DNA of 64,000 nucleotides from Carposina sasakii (taxonomy: Eukaryota > Arthropoda > Insecta > Lepidoptera > Carposinidae), in contig CP053161.1 in NCBI GenBank assembly GCA_014607495.2, forward strand, positions 4,039,115 through 4,103,114, read 5' to 3'. The notes under the pieces are model-generated. The model was not told where the DNA came from. It did no database searches and saw only the letters and a list, made by a program, of their open reading frames with translations. Made by a program: the position numbers and the translations under genes. This document shows, in pieces, positions 11,844 through 24,704 of this stretch (its first letter is position 1; every line of letters begins with the position of its first letter).

Positions 11844-11988
11844 GTGATCGATTTTAATCGTCACACGTAAACTTAAAATTAGTTATGTCTCTCCCTCTCT
11901 ATTCTTAATGTAAATGACTGGGTCAGAAAGGGACAGGTAGATTTTTAAAAAGTTTATGTTTGAGTGCAGTGTGGCGGTCAGAATCAAC
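11844..11988. mobile_element. M1 hairpin MITE, intact copy
   Basis: Inverted ends around a core carrying TTATGTCTCTCCCTCTCTAT and CAGAAAGGGACAGGTAGA, the undisturbed form of the sequence interrupted at 10071. Confidence 0.75.
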
Positions 11989-12851
11989 AACATTGCATGA
12001 ACGTATAAAAAATAACGGACAGGGTGTTGTCCATACACAGAGTGAAGCATTCATAGTAAGCTCGGTAACCATATTCCATGGAGAAGGGCTGTGTATTGAC
12101 GCGTTATCCACCCACAAATACAGACCATAGTGACCTCGGCGCCTGCTAGAAAATACGTATACATGCGCAACGCGCCGCCATTACGGTGTTTCAATCTGTG
12201 CATTGACAGCATTACGTCCGTTGTTCTTTATACATTCATGCAACATTGTTATTATATTATTTTTTTAAGGTTAAAAACTCTATTTTAATGGAATTGTGTA
12301 TAAATAGTTAACATTTGACTTGCGGGAAGAAATTAATTACTTTACATTAGAAACATTATTTATTTGAATTTACAAATAGGTACTACATTATTTTATTGAT
12401 GCATTCCGCTTGTAGGTTAGTTTTATTATATTATGTTCCTATATACGAGTATGATAAACATGGCTGTGCGATCTCCTTTATGATCCTGCAGCCCTGGCTT
12501 CTCTATTTCGGGAGCAGCCGTGTCTATATCAATGTATACATATACAAGTATGGACTTTAATATAACTTTCTTATGTTACAAGTTACAAACAACATTTTAA
12601 TACCTACAATGTGGGTAGATATTTCGATTTTATTTTTAAATTAAAAGACACGCACAAAATTTTATCATGTAAATAAGTACTTAATAAAATTAACTTAATT
12701 AAAATCATTTATTTACCTTTTAACAGGGCTGAACTATGTTATGAACTTATAAAAATGATCTCTTATATTAATAAATACATACATTATAAATGTATATCCT
12801 TGTGTTTATTTACATTATTTTAAGGTAGATGTTTTGATAGGCAGATATTTC

Positions 12852-13069
12852 TAAGGGTTAGTTCACACCGAGACGCGACGCGACGCGACGATGCGCGAAT
12901 ATTTTAATAGAGCAACTCAAAATATACTTTATTGACAACACGAAAAGATACACATTTCATCTTGAGAATTCAGAATACGTTGCACCACGCAGCACTGAAT
13001 TTTGAGTTGCTCTATTAAAATGCGCGCATCGTCACGTCGCATCGCGTCTCGGTGTGAACTGACCCTAAG
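12852..13069. mobile_element. Fold-back element with about 60-bp inverted ends
   Basis: The left end reads AGGGTTAGTTCACACCGAGA then CGCGACGCGACGCGACGATG. The right end reads CGTCACGTCGCATCGCGTCT then CGGTGTGAACTGACCCT. Inside, TTTTAATAGAGCAACTCAAA mirrors TTTGAGTTGCTCTATTAAAA exactly. No coding capacity. Confidence 0.85.
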
Positions 13070-13390
13070 TGAATAGTCAATTTGATGCTGTCTTTCTCTA
13101 AAACTTCCTTTAAGATAGAGACAGCATCAACTCTTATCCTTCAAATAGACCTATGTGGCCTTCGGAAAAATCGGCTCGTAATACAATTTAGTTAGAAATA
13201 TAATAAGGATTTCTCAATATGAGGATATCTCAAACGAGTTATCTCACACTCAGAGTAATTATGATGTCATGGTGTAAAGCTGCCTTTCCACCAGAGATGT
13301 GCTCCACAAATCATATTCATTGTTCCTTAGTATGGTTCGTGGATATCAAACGCATCAATTGCAACTAAGCTTAGCACATACATACATATA

Positions 13391-13650
13391 TATCATCATC
13401 ATCAGCCTATTGCAGTCCACTGCTGGATGGACGTAGGCCTCCCTTAGGGCACGCCACAAGGCTACTGCCATGGGAGGTATTTGCCTATAGTCACCACGCT
13501 GGGCAGGCGGGTTGGTGACCGCAGTTTGTATTTTGAACTATGTTGTAGCACGGGAGGTGCTGCTGTCCATCTCCCGGAAACCCTTACTCGCCTCGTACGA
13601 TACCCACGGGCAGACATGGGGTGGTACGAAATCTACTCTGCCGGCACCAC
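13391..13650 (+). repeat. Lepidopteran interspersed repeat C1, copy 1
   Basis: Contains CAGCCTATTGCAGTCCACTG, TCACCACGCTGGGCAGGCGG and CCGGAAACCCTTACTCGCCT. Other copies are at 21837-22060, 32212-32640 (interrupted) and 45525-45765 (reverse), with a fragment at 21240-21310. The open frame across it is a by-product. Confidence 0.75.
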
Positions 13651-13671
13651 GCGGTTAACACGTGGCGACAT

Positions 13672-13856
13672 ACATATAATCAAGCCTTTATCCCTTACGG
13701 GGTATGCAGAGCATCAAGGGCCAATAGAACCACATGGTGCTACTTCTGACCAATTTTGAGGGTATAGTTGAGATGTACAAGTTCGGTTAGTAGTGACAGG
13801 TGGTCAGCCCATAGCCGACAAAACACCAAGACCCTCTTGTCCCTCTACTGACTTTT
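13672..13856. repeat. Unclassified interspersed repeat U1, copy 2
   Basis: The most complete copy of the family at 10809-10985, starting ATATAATCAAGCCTTTATCC and ending CTCTTGTCCCTCTACTGACT. Confidence 0.65.
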
Positions 13857-13917
13857 CATAGCATAGCACATCTTTGGGGAAAATACAGCCTAAATGTGTC
13901 TCGTCAAAGAGAGCTGC

Positions 13918-14046
13918 TCACTGATTACCTATTTGAAATAGCAGAGCCGAAGCAATGCGATAGCGAAAATTGAGAGTGTGCACACATTCTCAATTATCGC
14001 TGTCGCCCTGCATCGGCTTTGCTATTGCAAATTAGGTAATCAGGGG
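13918..14046. mobile_element. MITE, family M3, hairpin form
   Basis: Ends are inverted: CTGATTACCTATTTGAAATA on the left mirrors TTGCAAATTAGGTAATCAG on the right. Internal AGCGAAAATTGAGAGTGTG and CACACATTCTCAATTATCGC also pair. Confidence 0.8.
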
Positions 14047-14989
14047 GCGTATTTACGCGCGTTAGGGTTTTACGCTGTAAGTCGCGTATTTTCAGTGTGA
14101 ACACTTTAAAAATACAATGCAAAGTGACGTAATAACGCTGTATAAGAGCGGAGCAACGTTTTTGACGGGTTATGACCATGTTATGACGGGTATAACGCGG
14201 GGGTAGGCTGGAGCCTGGAGCGTAAAAACGCGCATTAAAATACGCTCTGTTTGACGAGGCCTTAACTCGGTGATTGATTTTAAGTACATAACAATATAAT
14301 TTTATTTATTGTACTTTCAAAAATCATTATTATTACCCTTTGTTTTCCTAGTAGGTTATCATATTCTTGTAATTTATGATTGTGCAAATGACGCACATTG
14401 TCTATTTGTGTCGATAAAGAAATTGTATTAAAAGGTAGGTTAAAAGGACTTTGATAATAAGTTCTAATTTTAACGTAAGAAACACATTTTTTATAACTTA
14501 CTTAGGCCTTAAATTTTAAGACCTAAGTAAGTAATAAAAAATTACCTAAGTATTAAATACAAACATAAATAAGCTATACTATAAGTACACTGTTTAATAC
14601 CTATTTGACACATACTAAAAATATTTGATTGCCCTACACCCACTGTAGTGTCTTGTGTTCGTGACCATGAGTCGGCAGATCCGAGGGTCAGCGGAGGGTG
14701 TAGGGCCCGGTGGTGGGCGACCTGAGGAGACGTACTAAAAAGTAAGAAAATTTTGCTTGCTGTCAAAAGTCGTGTTTAACGGGTGTGTAACTTAAGGATA
14801 TCCATCGTGATGTTGCATTTCTAGTTCTAGTTTCCTCATAATTATGTTTATAAAACTGACTTCGCTTTGTTCTTGAATGCCTTTGCCTTTACGTAACGAT
14901 GGTAATGGAAGAGTCCGTTTCACAGAATAACTCCTATGCCTGATTTCGGAACTGACATTATTTGTCTGCAGTTAACCCGCCCCCTTATT

Positions 14990-15170
14990 ACCTAACTAGC
15001 AAAAGCAAAGCGATAGCGAAAATTGTACAAAAATCGCCGATCGCTTGTCAAATTCGTATTACGTAATATGGATTTCAAAGGAACTTTGACATTTCAAGCC
15101 GAATATTGTAGGTACAATTTTCGCTATCGCTTTGCTTCGGCTTTGCAATTGCTGTTACGTAATCAGGGGG
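14990..15170. mobile_element. MITE, family M3, inserted in an older repeat
   Basis: Runs from CCCCCTTATTACCTAACTAG to TTACGTAATCAGGGGG. The flanks, CCTGATTTCGGAACTGACAT to the left and AGTAACTAGCGCCATTAATC to the right, are two parts of the older repeat also seen at 3890-4110, so M3 landed inside it. Confidence 0.75.
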
Positions 15171-15267
15171 CTGGTCATACACATAGTAACTAGCGCCATT
15201 AATCAAAGGAACTACTTGGTGAAATTATAACGCACTCTAGGTATGTAGATATACCACTGGACTGCTA

Positions 15268-18200
15268 TCACCTTCGTCGTCTAAACGAGGCACAGAAGAA
15301 CACGCACGCGGTAACTATTTGCACGGCGGCAGCAATCAGAAAGCAAGTCTTATAGCCATAGTTATAGGCTATAGTCCACGCCATAAGAAATATGGCCACC
15401 AAAGCATTGCTCGTGGTGATTGTGGCTGTGTTGTTGAACTCGTTGAGAGTGGTGTTGTAAAGTGGCTGCTGCAGGATGGTGGAGGCGGCTGTGGCGAAGC
15501 TGGCCAGCATGCACCAAACGATCAGGAAGCTCTTGTTTGCTGACAGAGTTAAACCTGAAGAGAAATGGTCACAAGTTAAATCTCTGTTTCTTTTGCATAT
15601 ACTAGGTACCTATATCTAAGGAGGTTTAGTATATTAAATTCTGACTAAGTCTGCTTTTCCACCAGAGATGTGCGAAGCTGCGTTGGTGCGGGTTCGTGTG
15701 ATATTCGCTAATCATATTTGCTTTTCTTAATTTTCTTTTTTCAAGGAGCTATTGCTCGTTTCAGTTCATGCTATATCGTATGCTATTAGTTTCTGTGCGA
15801 TCAAATCCAATTTACTACTCACCGTAGAATCCAATAGCTCCACAAACGCAGAAGGCTGCGCAAAGCCGCGCCTTCTCATTTATAGACTTTGGCATCACGA
15901 TGCAGAGCATTATGAAACACAGGGCAGAACCATGGGCTACACCAGTCAGCGCTGCGACCTGCAAAATTATTGTTAGGTATTTCATTGTACCTAATTTATA
16001 TAGCTGTTTTTGGCGTGGTCACTATATCGCTTTCTAATCATAACTACTCTTATCTTTCTCATAATTTTGGCGTCGGCGCAGTAGACATTGCTTCTTCTGA
16101 AAGTTTATTGCTAGCTGCGTGGTTGACTCCAACCCTCTATGGAAAATCATCATCATTGTGGGTTGGCCACCCAGCCAGAGCCTCGTTTGCAAATCTGTAG
16201 TTGCGCCACGGGCAGGTGAAGATGGCTTATAGGTCCGTAGGATCTAATATGGGACCCCGTACACCCTTCGCAAAATAGCTAAGCCTTTCTATTACAACAT
16301 TCAATCTCTGAAAACATAGCTAAGAAAGTCTGCAGTCAAAAAATTTAATAGAAGTTAAGAAACGGATTTAAATTATACTCACCGACCAAATATTCATTGA
16401 TGGATTCTGCTCCCAGATCATCGCCGGGAACATCACATTCAAGATCAGTATCGAGAAAGTTGTGCAAAGATGCAAAAGAGCGTACAAATAGAAGTTGATG
16501 TCTTGAAGCATTGTGACTACCGTGAAGAAGTTTTTCTTCATGGACGCCGTGCGTCTTGCGGTGCCCGGAGTCATTTCCACTGGGAATATCACGCTTTGTG
16601 GAGCGTCCACAGTCGTTTCCCTGTACAAGGGTTGAGGGTTCTGTCCGGCCCTGTCTATACTGGCCAGTTCCTGATAACCACCGGGGCGGTTAAGACCGGT
16701 CACGTCAAAGTCACCAAAGTCAGATGAGAAGCGATTTGCAGTTGGATTATCGGAGTACATCGTGCTGAAATCGTTGGAGAATCTATTTGTGTTGTCAGGG
16801 TACATATCGCCGAAGTCGGAGGAGAACCGTCTTTCGGTAGCGGCGTCAACGTTTTCCCTGAGCTGAACGGCGGGATCTAAGATTTCTTTGGCGTTCTTCT
16901 TGGTGTTAAAGACGACCACGTCTTCGTCATCCTGGTTAGATCTGTTGACTGTCGCAGACACTTCTTGGAATGTATTTTGAGACGTTTGGGCCGGAGCAGA
17001 AGTTGAAGCTCTAGATCTACCTTGATTAGAGAATATGACGTCATCATCATCCTCCACGGCGGCATCTCGAAGCATGTTATAGGTGGTCCTTAACACTCGT
17101 TCTATGTATACTGGTCTGGTATAGTTGGCCAGGAAAAGACAGTTTTGCATGATAATAGCGCCGTATATCATGACGACCACGTCTCCGCTGTACATGGTGC
17201 AGAGAAGACCGACTATGATGGGAATGATGCAGTTTCCGACAGAGGGCGCCATTCGAACTATCCTTTGTGCCATTGTGAGTTTCTCTTTGAAGTAGTGAGT
17301 TATTATCACGTCTGTTTGTTGACCTGTCAACGCGCAGCCGGCACCTGGAGTGCGGAAGATAGATTATTAAATAGGTGGGATAATTTACACAGCTTGGTAT
17401 CTAGTGTACCTACCTATATATATAGATGGTTTATTTTGAAAGTTATTGGTAAACTATAGATATAGAATTTGTTTCATGACCAACCACCTACCTGACGAGA
17501 ACACCTAAATCCGTAGGTGTAGGTAGGCACCTAAACATTACACTATTTCATCATAATGTAGGTATATACAATGTACCTTATCAAATTTATCATATAACGT
17601 GCATGAAATAAAGTAAGTTTATGCCAAAAAAAAAAGGTGAAAAAAAAATTTTTTTTTTTTTAAAATTTTAAATTCAATTAAAATAATAGTGTCTTGATCT
17701 TAATTCTAAGTGCGAAATTTAAAAAAGAGGGCCACCGTAATATAATAATGTGTAATTGATATTTTGTCCTAAATTACGCTACGCGCGTCTATGTGCATTT
17801 ATGCCTATTTACTCAACTTTGGACCCTAATATTTGGAAACCAGACACTTCCCAATGCTTCCACGGATAATAGTTTAGACAGCATCGGATTCATCTCTCAA
17901 TATTAATAGAAATAAGAATCGTGCTATATATTGAATGTTCATCATATAATTATTATCTACTTCAATCCCACGACCTATAAACCCGTAAAGTAGTAAATAT
18001 AACACTGTAATATTTTTTGAAACCTAGCCTTAAAGTTTTTGGGATCAGGTGTTTAATTTTACGGATAATAGAATATAATAAAGAATTTTATTATTATTAT
18101 TATTATAAAATGTGATTCCGTTCTACTCATCTAAATGGAGATTTAAAAAATAATAATAAAACATATCTCCGACAAAGTAAATAATAAGCGTTAAATCATT

Positions 18201-18982
18201 TTTAATGAGTGGCATTGAGTGGGCAAGTACAAGGTTAGTTTTCATACGCTCTAGGACATTTCGTTTATAGGCCATGAAGTTAGAGTGCTATAGCTACTAA
18301 CTTTATGGCCTAGGCATAGGTTCATTCTTACCCGAGCATTTACCTTTTAAATAAGTGGAGATCGAATACGTAGCTATCTTTTTTTTTCAAATTTAATTTT
18401 TTGTTAACATTAAATTACCAAATCTATGAGCTGCTAATTTGTGTGACGAGGGTCTACTACCTATAATCACTGGATCTTAGCTAATATAAGTGGATTAAGT
18501 ACCTTACCTGCGAATATCCCCGCAAAAATGTTAACTATATGACCATTTCCATCCGCCTCAGTGGAGTAGCTGGATAGCAGAACACCAGCGACGGTCAGAC
18601 AGAGCCCCGCCAACGCCATAAACCTTGGCATGTTGAAGGTCTTCACCATCGCCCTGCACCAAGACTCCATGAGCAGACGTATTATCACCATTATAAACGG
18701 CACCAGCGTTATGTCCACATCCCAAACTTTCATCAGCTCTCCTTCTTCATGGTCTTCCTCGCGAATGGCTTTTAAGATCACCATCCCGTACATAGATAGT
18801 ACGGTTGGTACCGTGATGTGGTATATTACAGCAGACACTACTATCAACCACCCGTATCCTCCATCTGGTGGCGCTGGCCCGATCTCGGGTTGAGAAGCCA
18901 CCACCCGATCCAAATATAGGTCTTCTGGCCCATTGTCGCCCCTTTCACTGCTATTTATATTTGTATTTCGGGAATTCTCCAT
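15268..18982 (-). CDS. SLC16-like monocarboxylate transporter (major facilitator)
   Basis: Four exons in transcript order, 18982-18508, 17344-16383, 15958-15823 and 15554-15268, join at GT-AG sites into 619 residues. The first helix carries PPDGGYGWLIVVSA (about 38-51), the SLC16 signature with Tyr where Trp is usual. FAGIFAGAGCALTGQQTDVI spans the exon 1/2 junction, followed by THYFKEKLTMAQRIV in helix 5. A long hydrophilic central loop (about 240-427) separates the two six-helix halves. The C-terminal half is short and ends FRRRR. Family members move monocarboxylates or related solutes across the plasma membrane. The usual YFxxRR stretch after helix 4 is not conserved, so the substrate is unknown. 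It is tail-to-tail with nothing and head-to-head with Vang, 825 bases apart. Confidence 0.9.
17345..18507. other. Transporter intron 1 with decayed repeats
   Basis: Largest intron of the gene (1163 bp), AT-rich. 17580-17850 contains a broken M4-type MITE (GAAATAAAGTAAGTTTATGCC ... ACTCAACTTTGGACCCTAAT split by divergence). 18085-18110 is an ATT-rich run. A 16-bp imperfect inverted repeat at 18267-18312 (TAGGCCATGAAGTTAG / CTAACTTTATGGCCTA) is present. Confidence 0.5.
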
Positions 18983-19807
18983 GATTTTTACACAGTAAAC
19001 AAGTTCATTTCTCTGATGAGTAACTATACAACGAGTTTATCTCTACATAGGTGTGAGCGTTATCTTATCATTCTTATAATCTTTGTGTTCTAGTTAGAAT
19101 TGAAATCCCCGCCAAATCAAGCTTAGTGCTTAAACGTATGTACTTGTTTCATATTATAGGTACACGGGTACACTTAGTAGAAAAAAAAAAAGTAGATCTA
19201 AAAGATAGCCTAAGCAAAATGTTAATTTTATACCTTCATACCTTTTTTGACTTTTTAATGTTTACGCGGCTGTATGATACCAATGATACCTTTTTCTTAG
19301 TTTTATAATACCCAACTAAAAAAAAGAAAACATTAGCCGACCAAATGCAATATACTGGAAATTTTATAGATTCTTGGTGGAAGTGAGTGAGAAATCAGTA
19401 TTATTTCTGCTACAAGGAAGCGAGATGGACAGAATAATTAAAATTGCGTTTTCGATACTTTTTAATTGGAAGCATTAAAATATAACAGAACAGAAAACAG
19501 ATTGAGCTTTGCTCTAGATTTTTATTCTTTTTAAGAAATTAGTTAAGTTTTAGCTAGATAAATTAGAATTAACCGCTTAATTAGTATACCATATTCGTTA
19601 TTAGTCCAGCAAAGTACAGTCAAAAGGTGTGCTGTGGTTAGAAAAATGAAGTTTGGTTGCATGTTCACAATTCCGTGAAGAAAGCTCTCAGCCGCATTTA
19701 ATTGCTCTAATTTTGATCGTCTGGAACGTAAAGTGATGCACATTGAAAGTGGTTTTAGCTTATGGACATGTTGGGGGATTGTGTTGCGATAGTGAATTGT
19801 TGTAACT

Positions 19808-22800
19808 ATGGAGACTGAGTCCGTGAGGTCTGAAATTAGCGGCCGTTCAAGGCGTAGCTCTAGGCATAAGCAGCACCACTCACATAGAAGCACCCGGTAA
19901 GCATTTCTAGCTAAGAATCTGCATGACATTTTTAATCATACTCTGAACTTAAATGTTGCTTATATTTCAGGAGTTCAAAATCTCATAGAAAGGACTCTGT
20001 AGAGAATATGGCACCTTTTCAAACCAGTGTAAACATTAACCCAGAAATGGGTAGAGATGGCCAAGAGGTGATTGAAGTGCAAATACTACCTCAAGATGAA
20101 AACTGGGGTGAAAACACTACTGCTGTAACTGGTAACACCTCTGAAGGGTCACAGTCAATGGAAGATGTAAGCAATTGGCCTCTAGAGAATGACAGTGGCA
20201 TTGGTACAATGTGCTCAAGGTATATTGGGACTACATTTGCACTTGGGCTGTCATTTGTCTCATTTGTGAGTCCTTTGGCAATGGTGGTGTTACCTAAAAT
20301 AGGATTCTTCCCCGGTCTCACTGATAATATGGCTATTCAACCCAGTCAGAGGATACTACTGCTTTCCTGTGCAGCGGAATGCAAAGGCATACTACTGTCA
20401 CTAGCATTTAAATTAGTTCTCTTAGCTATCGGAGTGTGGGCTGTATTTTTAAGGCCAAGAAATGCTATACTGCCGAGGATATTTGTCTTTCGGGCTGTAA
20501 CTTTAGTAATTTTAGCTGTATGCATATTTTCTTACTGGCTGTTTTATATTGTACAAATAACTGAGGCAACTAAAGCATTAGCGGTGGGTGATGAAGCGAT
20601 AGATTACAATGCATTGGTGTCTTATGTGTCTAGTTTCGCGGACACACTTCTATTTATACACTACATATCAGTAATTTTAATGGAAATAAGGCACTTGGAG
20701 CCTGTGTACTATATAAAGATAGTACGAAGTCCTGATGGAGAGAGCAGATCGTACCCAATTGGTCAATTGAGTATACAACGGGCTGCAGTTTGGGTGCTGC
20801 AGAAATACTATACAGAGTTTCCGATATACAATCCATATTTGGAGAAGATCCCAATAGCAAAGTCACAAAGGAAAGGGCAGTCAAGTATAAAGTTCTATGA
20901 AGTCGATGGATCTACAAATACACCATCAGGGCAACCGCGGTAAGTTTTGGTGTTTTTATGTGTCCAGTAGTGGACGCCCGCGACTTCGTCCGCGTGGACT
21001 GCAGAAAAAACAAAATGTCAAAATTACCCGGGATAAAAATATTTGCCCAGGATAAAAAGTAGCCTATGTGTTAATCCAGGGTGTCAGCTAACTCCCCAAA
21101 TTTTATTAAAATCGCTCCAGCCGTTTTTACGTGAAAGAGTAACAAACATCCATCCATAATATGATATTGTACAGTAAGCCTGATAAACTGATTTAATGTA
21201 CAAAAATAAGTACATAAATAGAATAATAGTAAATGAATAACGTCGTCGTCAGCCTATTGCAGTCGACTGCTGGACGTAGGCCTCCCCCAGTGTACGCCAC
21301 ATGGCTCGATCTCCCGTTTTTGCAATCCAGTCACTACCAGCCGTCCTCTTTAAGTCATCGGTCCATCTGGCCAGAGGGCGCCCGTTTCGAGAACCCGTTT
21401 ACTCCACCGTCCATCGGTTCTACGACAGATGTGGAAATGAATAACAGTGTGACAAAATTATTGTGTATATTAGCCTCATCATTACGGTTGTTAAGTTCAC
21501 TGCTGAAAGTAGGCCTTCATCAGTTCACTCGGACTGTTTCTGTGTCCAGCCAGCAGTCACCGGCAGCCTGGCTGCTGCAGATGATGCAAGTTTTCCCCAT
21601 AGCTCTGCGGCAGGCTCGTGCGCAGGCAGCACACGTCGCGCGGCCGGGTCGGCGCACAACGAACGCTACTACGAGGAGGCGGAGCGCGAGCGTCGCGTGC
21701 GCAAGCGTCGCGCGCGTCTGCTGAGCGCCGCCGAGGACGCCTTCGCGCATGTGCGCCGCGTCAGAGTGTCGAGTGCCAACGGTGAGATACATGCGCGTCA
21801 GAAGCCGACGATATGTGGATTAAAAGAGAGATAAGCACGCCTTACGTAGGCTTCCCCCAGGGCACACCACAAGGCTACTGTCAGGGGGGTTTTTGCCTAG
21901 TCACCACGCTGGGCAGGCGGGTGGGTGACCGTTGTGTGATTTTCGCACTATGTTGTCAACACGGGAGGCGCTGCTACCTACCTCCCGGAAACCTTTAATC
22001 ACATGCTTTCACGAGCAGACATGGGGTGGTGCCGTTTTACTACGCCGATGCCACACGGCTTAGGATTTTCTGAGACGATATTATTACTACATTCTGTGAC
22101 AACGCTCAAAATATAACACGTCAAATCAAATAGAAGCTCAAATGTATGGGACCCCCACACTGGCGTCTTTTGAACGTCACCGTTCATCTTACTGACAAGC
22201 GGTTGATTTTCCCAAGCTATAACACGGTATATAATAATTGCAGGTGGCGCGCTGGGTCCGCGCGAGGCAGCTCAAGCCGTGTTCCCGTCGCTAGCGCGCG
22301 CGCTGCAGAAGTACTTGCGCGCCACAAGACAACAGCCTCGGCATTCTGCTGACTCGGTATGTATTACACTATGTCATGTAGACTGTATTGTCACTTAGAT
22401 GAGATTAGCCAACTATGCAGGAGTTACATGGAGAAGGTATAAAAGAGGAGGTGGGAATATGAACTGAGTCGGGTGGCAATCGTGAGGCCATGACGTCATG
22501 ATAGGGGTGGAGCTTCAGGGCCAGTGTGTGTAACGCAGTAGCTGTAACCACACGCTAATGCAAGTAGTTTGGCTAGTCACTACAAGATGGTTTCTATGTA
22601 AATGGGCAGGACTACAGTGTTAGGATGCTCCCCTCGTCCCATACTTCACCCCCGCTCAGCGGCACACTATTTTGTATGAAAATATACTTAGCCGCTGCTC
22701 CTCTTTTATTTCTTCTCCATGAGGAGTTATAGTGCGCAAACTGGGACGAATGGAAATCCAACATGACCGGAGAGATTAAAATCGACGTCTTTACGTGCTT

Positions 22801-23713
22801 TGCGAGGCACGAACTAATGAAATTAATAAATATAGAGGTATAGCTCTATTTAATATTTATATCTCTTTTACCGATAGTACTAACTAGTGGTGTTCAAAAA
22901 AGCTATATTCTCGGAACGCGTGAAAGTGATATGCTACATGCAAATAGCGCGCAAATTTTTCCGTTACGTTATAACGCTACGAGTTGCGCGCAAATCACAA
23001 GTCACGAATGAATGACTGAACGAATACGCTATATTCTTATCCCGCCACTGACATGTCGTGAAAACGCTATATTCTAGTTGACGCGATTTCATATAGCTGT
23101 TGGTAGTCCGGCGCCGGACGTCACACGCTATGTATGTGCGTGTCGAAGGCGCGATGAGTCATGCGTACGGGACACGTGAAGCGCGCATATCGTTATAGCG
23201 TTTAGCTTGGAATGAGTCAATTAAATAATTGGTTATTGCGCTATGGACAAATAGCATGTTATTTTTAAAAGCTATACGTTATATTAGCTACCACTTATAC
23301 GTACAAAGCATGTATTGTAATTCATATCGAATAATTACGTAGTCTGCTGCTTTATTTTCAATGTTGGCACATGTTATTATATGTTTTAATATTGTTCTTT
23401 TCAGGTATTGGCTCACTTGGCCCGCTGCCTATCCCAAGACGCATCCCCTCGCGCCTTCCTTGAACCGTTCCTAGTCGAAGGTCCAGTGCTGTCCGCGGAG
23501 TCAGAAGCAAGACCAGTCCAGCGCTGGTCACTGATCTCCGATGAGCTGCTAGCAAGACCACTGGCTGACAACATCGAGTTCCAGCTGAGACAAGGTGACA
23601 TCTCCCTTATCTGCTCCGTCAGACAACTGCCCAAGTTCAGTCTGAGCGAAGAAGTGGTGGACCCGAAGAGCAACAGGTTTGTTTTGCGTTTGAACTCGGA
23701 GACATCAGTTTGA
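19808..23713 (+). CDS. Vang: Van Gogh / strabismus, core planar cell polarity protein
   Basis: Five exons, 19808-19896, 19971-20939, 21567-21781, 22244-22356 and 23405-23713, give 564 residues. The N-terminus has the Ser/Arg-rich cluster ([20 protein letters not shown]) that family members use for polarity-dependent phosphorylation. Four membrane helices lie near 114-138, 169-190, 200-224 and 245-268. The cytoplasmic tail has [40 protein letters not shown] and [20 protein letters not shown], ending in the PDZ ligand ETSV. The protein forms the Vang-Prickle complex opposite Frizzled-Dishevelled. The exon 3 acceptor (21567) was chosen because it is the AG that restores frame after the strong donor at 20940; its pyrimidine tract is weak, so that border is the least certain. 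Exons 3-4 are GC-rich, unlike exon 2. Confidence 0.95.
20966..21165 (-). mobile_element. Helitron-like element fragment (H1) in Vang intron 2
   Basis: Starts AGTAGTGGACGCCCGCGACT, the reverse of the 3' terminus shared by several copies here (CGCGGGCGTCCACTAG), and continues TTACCCGGGATAAAAATATT. It begins 26 bases after the exon 2 donor. Confidence 0.6.
21837..22060 (+). repeat. Repeat C1, copy 2, in Vang intron 3
   Basis: Contains TAGGCTTCCCCCAGGGCACA, TCACCACGCTGGGCAGGCGG and CTCCCGGAAACCTTTAATC, matching 13391-13650. A shorter C1 fragment at 21240-21310 lies in intron 2. Confidence 0.7.
22418..22728. mobile_element. MITE with inverted ends in Vang intron 4
   Basis: The left end GGAGTTACATGGAGAAGG then TATAAAAGAGGAGGTGG is mirrored by the right end CTCCTCTTTTATTTCTTCTC then CATGAGGAGTTAT. 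About 310 bp, no coding capacity. Confidence 0.75.
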
Positions 23714-24484
23714 CAGGAGGAGTTTGTTGACAGGGAAGACTATAGACTGGTATGACATTTGGATTTTATTTAGTTTCTTTGCCATCGGGTAGATTTCTTT
23801 TATCTGAGGGCAGATAGTTCTGATGAATCAAATTGATGTTGTCTTTCTCCAAAAACCTGATCAAGATCGACAGCCTATTTTTAAATAGGTACCCAACCTG
23901 TCTGACCATGGAAATATCTGCCCTTAATGTTGCCGCTGGCAAAATTATTGTAGCATATTTTAGATGAAGCTAGTATTTCCAGAATTTCATTTAGCGAATT
24001 ATATTGTAAGTGTATTGTAAGGTTATGTGAAGTAAGAGCTTACGTTCACGTAAGAAAATATATCAAACAAAACTGATCGTATTACTTTTAAATATCTATT
24101 CTCCCAGCGTGTCTGGAAATATGAGGCGTATTTTTTATCAATGCATACTTAGTGTCATATACATTCTGTATAAAGGTGTACTTACCCTCATAAACTATGC
24201 GACATTATTTTTGTGAGAAACATGAAGTAGAGAATATGTATCTGCGCACAGCTTATCGAATCGTGCAGGCTTTCACTGCCTAAGTCTTGACTAGTAAAAT
24301 ATAGATATAAAATAATATGTACTTATAGCTATTAAGTTTAATATTAATAGATTAGCTCACCCTGTACGGGATTACGAGCGTGCTTAATCTTCGTATAAGT
24401 ATAAATTTTAGCAATCGACCCAGTTTTCTAAACATTTAATGTGGATCTAAATAGTACAGTTGTAAATAGTACAATGTGCAATTC

Positions 24485-24490
24485 AATAAA
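24485..24490 (+). promoter_or_regulatory. Polyadenylation signal of Vang
   Basis: AATAAA 772 bases past the Vang stop in otherwise featureless AT-rich sequence; a plausible 3' UTR end. Confidence 0.5.
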
Positions 24491-24704
24491 GTAAGTACCT
24501 TTTAAAGTGAATCTCAAAGAAATTAAGACTTATTGGTCTAACTTGGGTGGGGGTTTTGGAATATATTTGATAGACTTTTTAATGCATTTATGTTTTGCCT
24601 ATTTATTTTGTGTATGTATAATAAATATGAAGTAAAAGTAAGTACTTATTTGTAAAATATACTTTTATCAAGGTCTGTTTACGAGTATAAGGTAAGTTCA
24701 CTAT

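Larger units (their letters stand above)
9294..15267. other. Intergenic region, SCYL2 to transporter gene, repeats only
   Basis: No gene found on either strand. Short open frames coincide with repeats: an M1 element interrupted by an M2 element (9994-10398), a LINE tail (10497-10690), an unclassified repeat (10809-10985), M1 (11844-11988), a fold-back element (12852-13069), C1 (13391-13650) joined to the unclassified repeat (13672-13856), and M3 at 13918-14046 and 14990-15170. Part of a GC-rich repeat lies at 14636-14710. Confidence 0.7.

Noticed and set aside
18267..18312. Short hairpin as a candidate microRNA precursor
   Set aside because: The stem is only 16 bp with mismatches, too short for a precursor, and there is no supporting context.
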